From positions 23,516 to 87,515 of the forward strand of contig JAQSDU010000001.1 in the NCBI GenBank assembly GCA_029946065.1: a stretch of DNA of 64,000 nucleotides, in the 5' to 3' direction. The notes beneath the pieces were generated by a model, which did no database searches, had not been told where the DNA came from, and was given only the letters and a program-made list of their open reading frames with translations. Within the stretch, counting starts at the first letter, position 1, and the number at the start of each line of letters is the position of its first letter. This document shows positions 63,187 to 64,000 of this stretch, piece by piece. Source of the stretch: Flavobacterium sp. (lineage in GTDB: Bacteria; Bacteroidota; Bacteroidia; Flavobacteriales; Flavobacteriaceae). The position numbers and the translations under genes are program-made.

Positions 63187-64000
63187 TTAATATCGCAATA
63201 CTAGTTTTTTAGTAGTTTCCTGATTACCGTGCTTTATTTTAACATAATAAACACCTTCAGCATAGCCGCTGACATCGAATACAGTTTTATTACTGTTAGG
63301 TTGGCGTGTCATAATGAGTCGTCCAACATTATCAAAAACCGTGATGTCATCTGCAACCAGATTTCCTGTATCAACGGTAAATAGATTTTTCGTTGGATTT
63401 GGATACATCGCAATGGCATTTGACAATTCAAAACCACCAGTTCCTAATGTATCGATCGCCACACATTCGCTTGTAACGGCACAATCCCCTGATGAAATAA
63501 CAACCGCATAGTGTCCGTTAATTTCGGGCGTATAACTTTGCTCAGTAGCACCAACAATGACAGCATTGCTGTTATCGCAATCAACCCATTGGTAATTAAC
63601 TCCTATCTGCGTGGCTGTAATCGTCGCACCGATTAAAGTTGTTGCAGCATCGAGTGCTGTTACCGTTACGGTAAAGCTGCTTTCATTAGCACAGATCCCG
63701 TTTTCAGCAAAGATGTAAACTGTCTGCGAATTCGCAATTACATCATTAGCATTAAGCATTGTTCCTTGTCCATTGGATGCTGTATAATAATTTCCATTGG
63801 CAAGTGCCGGTAAGGTATAGCTTTCACAAACCGCAACATCATTCAGTGTAGGTACAACTGGCGTTGGCGTTATCGTGATTACAAAACTACTTTCAGCAGA
63901 ACAGATTCCGTTTTGAGCAAATACATAGATGGTTTGTGAATCTGAAATTACATCATTAGCATTAAGCATTGTTCCTTGTCCATTGGATGCTGTATAATAA
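63187..64000 (-). CDS. Repetitive T9SS-secreted surface protein, 5' part beyond window
   Basis: The frame is open to the right edge, so the start is outside the window. The ATG at 63969 is an internal Met within the repeat (NGQGTMLNAND), not a start. Visible are one complete and one partial 70-residue Ig-like repeat (NGQGTMLNANDVIANSQTVY, NGICANESSFTVTVT), then a linker and a type A T9SS sorting domain (AIAMYPNPTKNLFTVDTGNL ... GVYYVKIKHGNQETTKKLVL). Such proteins are secreted by the gliding/T9SS machinery and act at the surface, often as adhesins. Function is inferred from architecture only. Confidence 0.85.
   Translation of the reverse strand, partial: YYTASNGQGTMLNANDVISDSQTIYVFAQNGICSAESSFVITITPTPVVPTLNDVAVCESYTLPALANGNYYTASNGQGTMLNANDVIANSQTVYIFAENGICANESSFTVTVTALDAATTLIGATITATQIGVNYQWVDCDNSNAVIVGATEQSYTPEINGHYAVVISSGDCAVTSECVAIDTLGTGGFELSNAIAMYPNPTKNLFTVDTGNLVADDITVFDNVGRLIMTRQPNSNKTVFDVSGYAEGVYYVKIKHGNQETTKKLVLRY
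63751..64000 (-). repeat. 210-bp tandem repeat in the T9SS protein gene
   Basis: The stretch starting attaagcattgttccttg at 63751 recurs at 63961, giving a period of 210 bp (70 codons), and the bases shared up to the window edge are identical over at least 40 bp. The sequence just before these points is also conserved. More copies probably lie beyond the edge. Confidence 0.85.

Noticed and set aside
63751..64000. CRISPR-like repeat
   Set aside because: The 210-bp period is in frame and codes for Ig-like protein repeats.

Overview
The window comes from a member of the Bacteroidota, most likely a Flavobacterium or close relative. The DNA is AT-rich. Two proteins end in type IX secretion sorting domains. 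Several promoters fit the Bacteroidota pattern (TTG/TTTG, a spacer of 18-20 nt, TAnnTTTG), and Shine-Dalgarno sites are not evident. Gene content (HmuY/TonB heme uptake, LytTR two-component systems, ctlX, C-minus L36 and S14) fits the same group. No rRNA, tRNA, CRISPR array, transposase or prophage gene was seen.

Region 1 (1-21734, all on the minus strand, read right to left) is a Wzx/Wzy-type surface polysaccharide locus. It starts with the export lipoprotein and the Wzc-like tyrosine autokinase. Next come nucleotide-sugar enzymes: a UDP-HexNAc 4-epimerase and 6-dehydrogenase pair, UDP-glucose dehydrogenase, RfbB and WecB. Then follow the flippase, a glycosyltransferase, the polymerase, a GNAT acyltransferase, a deacetylase and another glycosyltransferase. 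The locus ends with the UDP-N-acetyl-L-fucosamine set (CapE, cupin protein, CapF, CapG), a WbuB-like transferase and the initiating phosphoglycosyl transferase, which is cut by the left edge. No terminator was found inside this block, but a good promoter precedes wecB.

Region 2 (21796-34014) is mixed housekeeping: recR, a sodium:solute symporter, a CoA-binding protein, marC, a heme/iron operon (TonB receptor, HmuY, DoxX) divergent from a DUF6607 gene across a double Fur-like operator, two amidinohydrolase-fold enzymes (ctlX and a DDAH-like protein) and citrate synthase.

Region 3 (34298-48673) holds a secreted leucine-rich-repeat protein, a TPR histidine kinase with its LytTR regulator, enolase, a second LytTR regulator/kinase pair, and, divergent from that pair, a three-gene operon. 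That operon encodes a PKD-type lipoprotein, a cysteine-rich PKD protein with C-terminal membrane helices and no signal peptide, and a small two-helix Cys protein. carA follows, with a strong promoter and a structured leader. The three-gene operon with its divergent regulators is the most unfamiliar gene set in the window.

Region 4 (49075-62984) is the S10-spc-alpha ribosomal protein cluster from rplC to rplQ, including infA, rpmJ (38 codons) and secY. rpsJ is not at its head. Three gaps inside the cluster (rpsN-rpsH, rpsK-rpsD, rpoA-rplQ) hold strong hairpins, and the infA-rpmJ gap is filled by a 7-nt-period repeat array. The right edge (63187-64000) is the 3' part of a repetitive type IX-secreted protein.

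Across the window two kinds of non-coding repeat recur between genes: arrays or palindromes with a 7-nt period, each with a different heptamer (22440, 24091, 30443, 32541, 52382), and two diverged copies of a hairpin element of about 85-115 bp (31491-31604 and 48862-48945).
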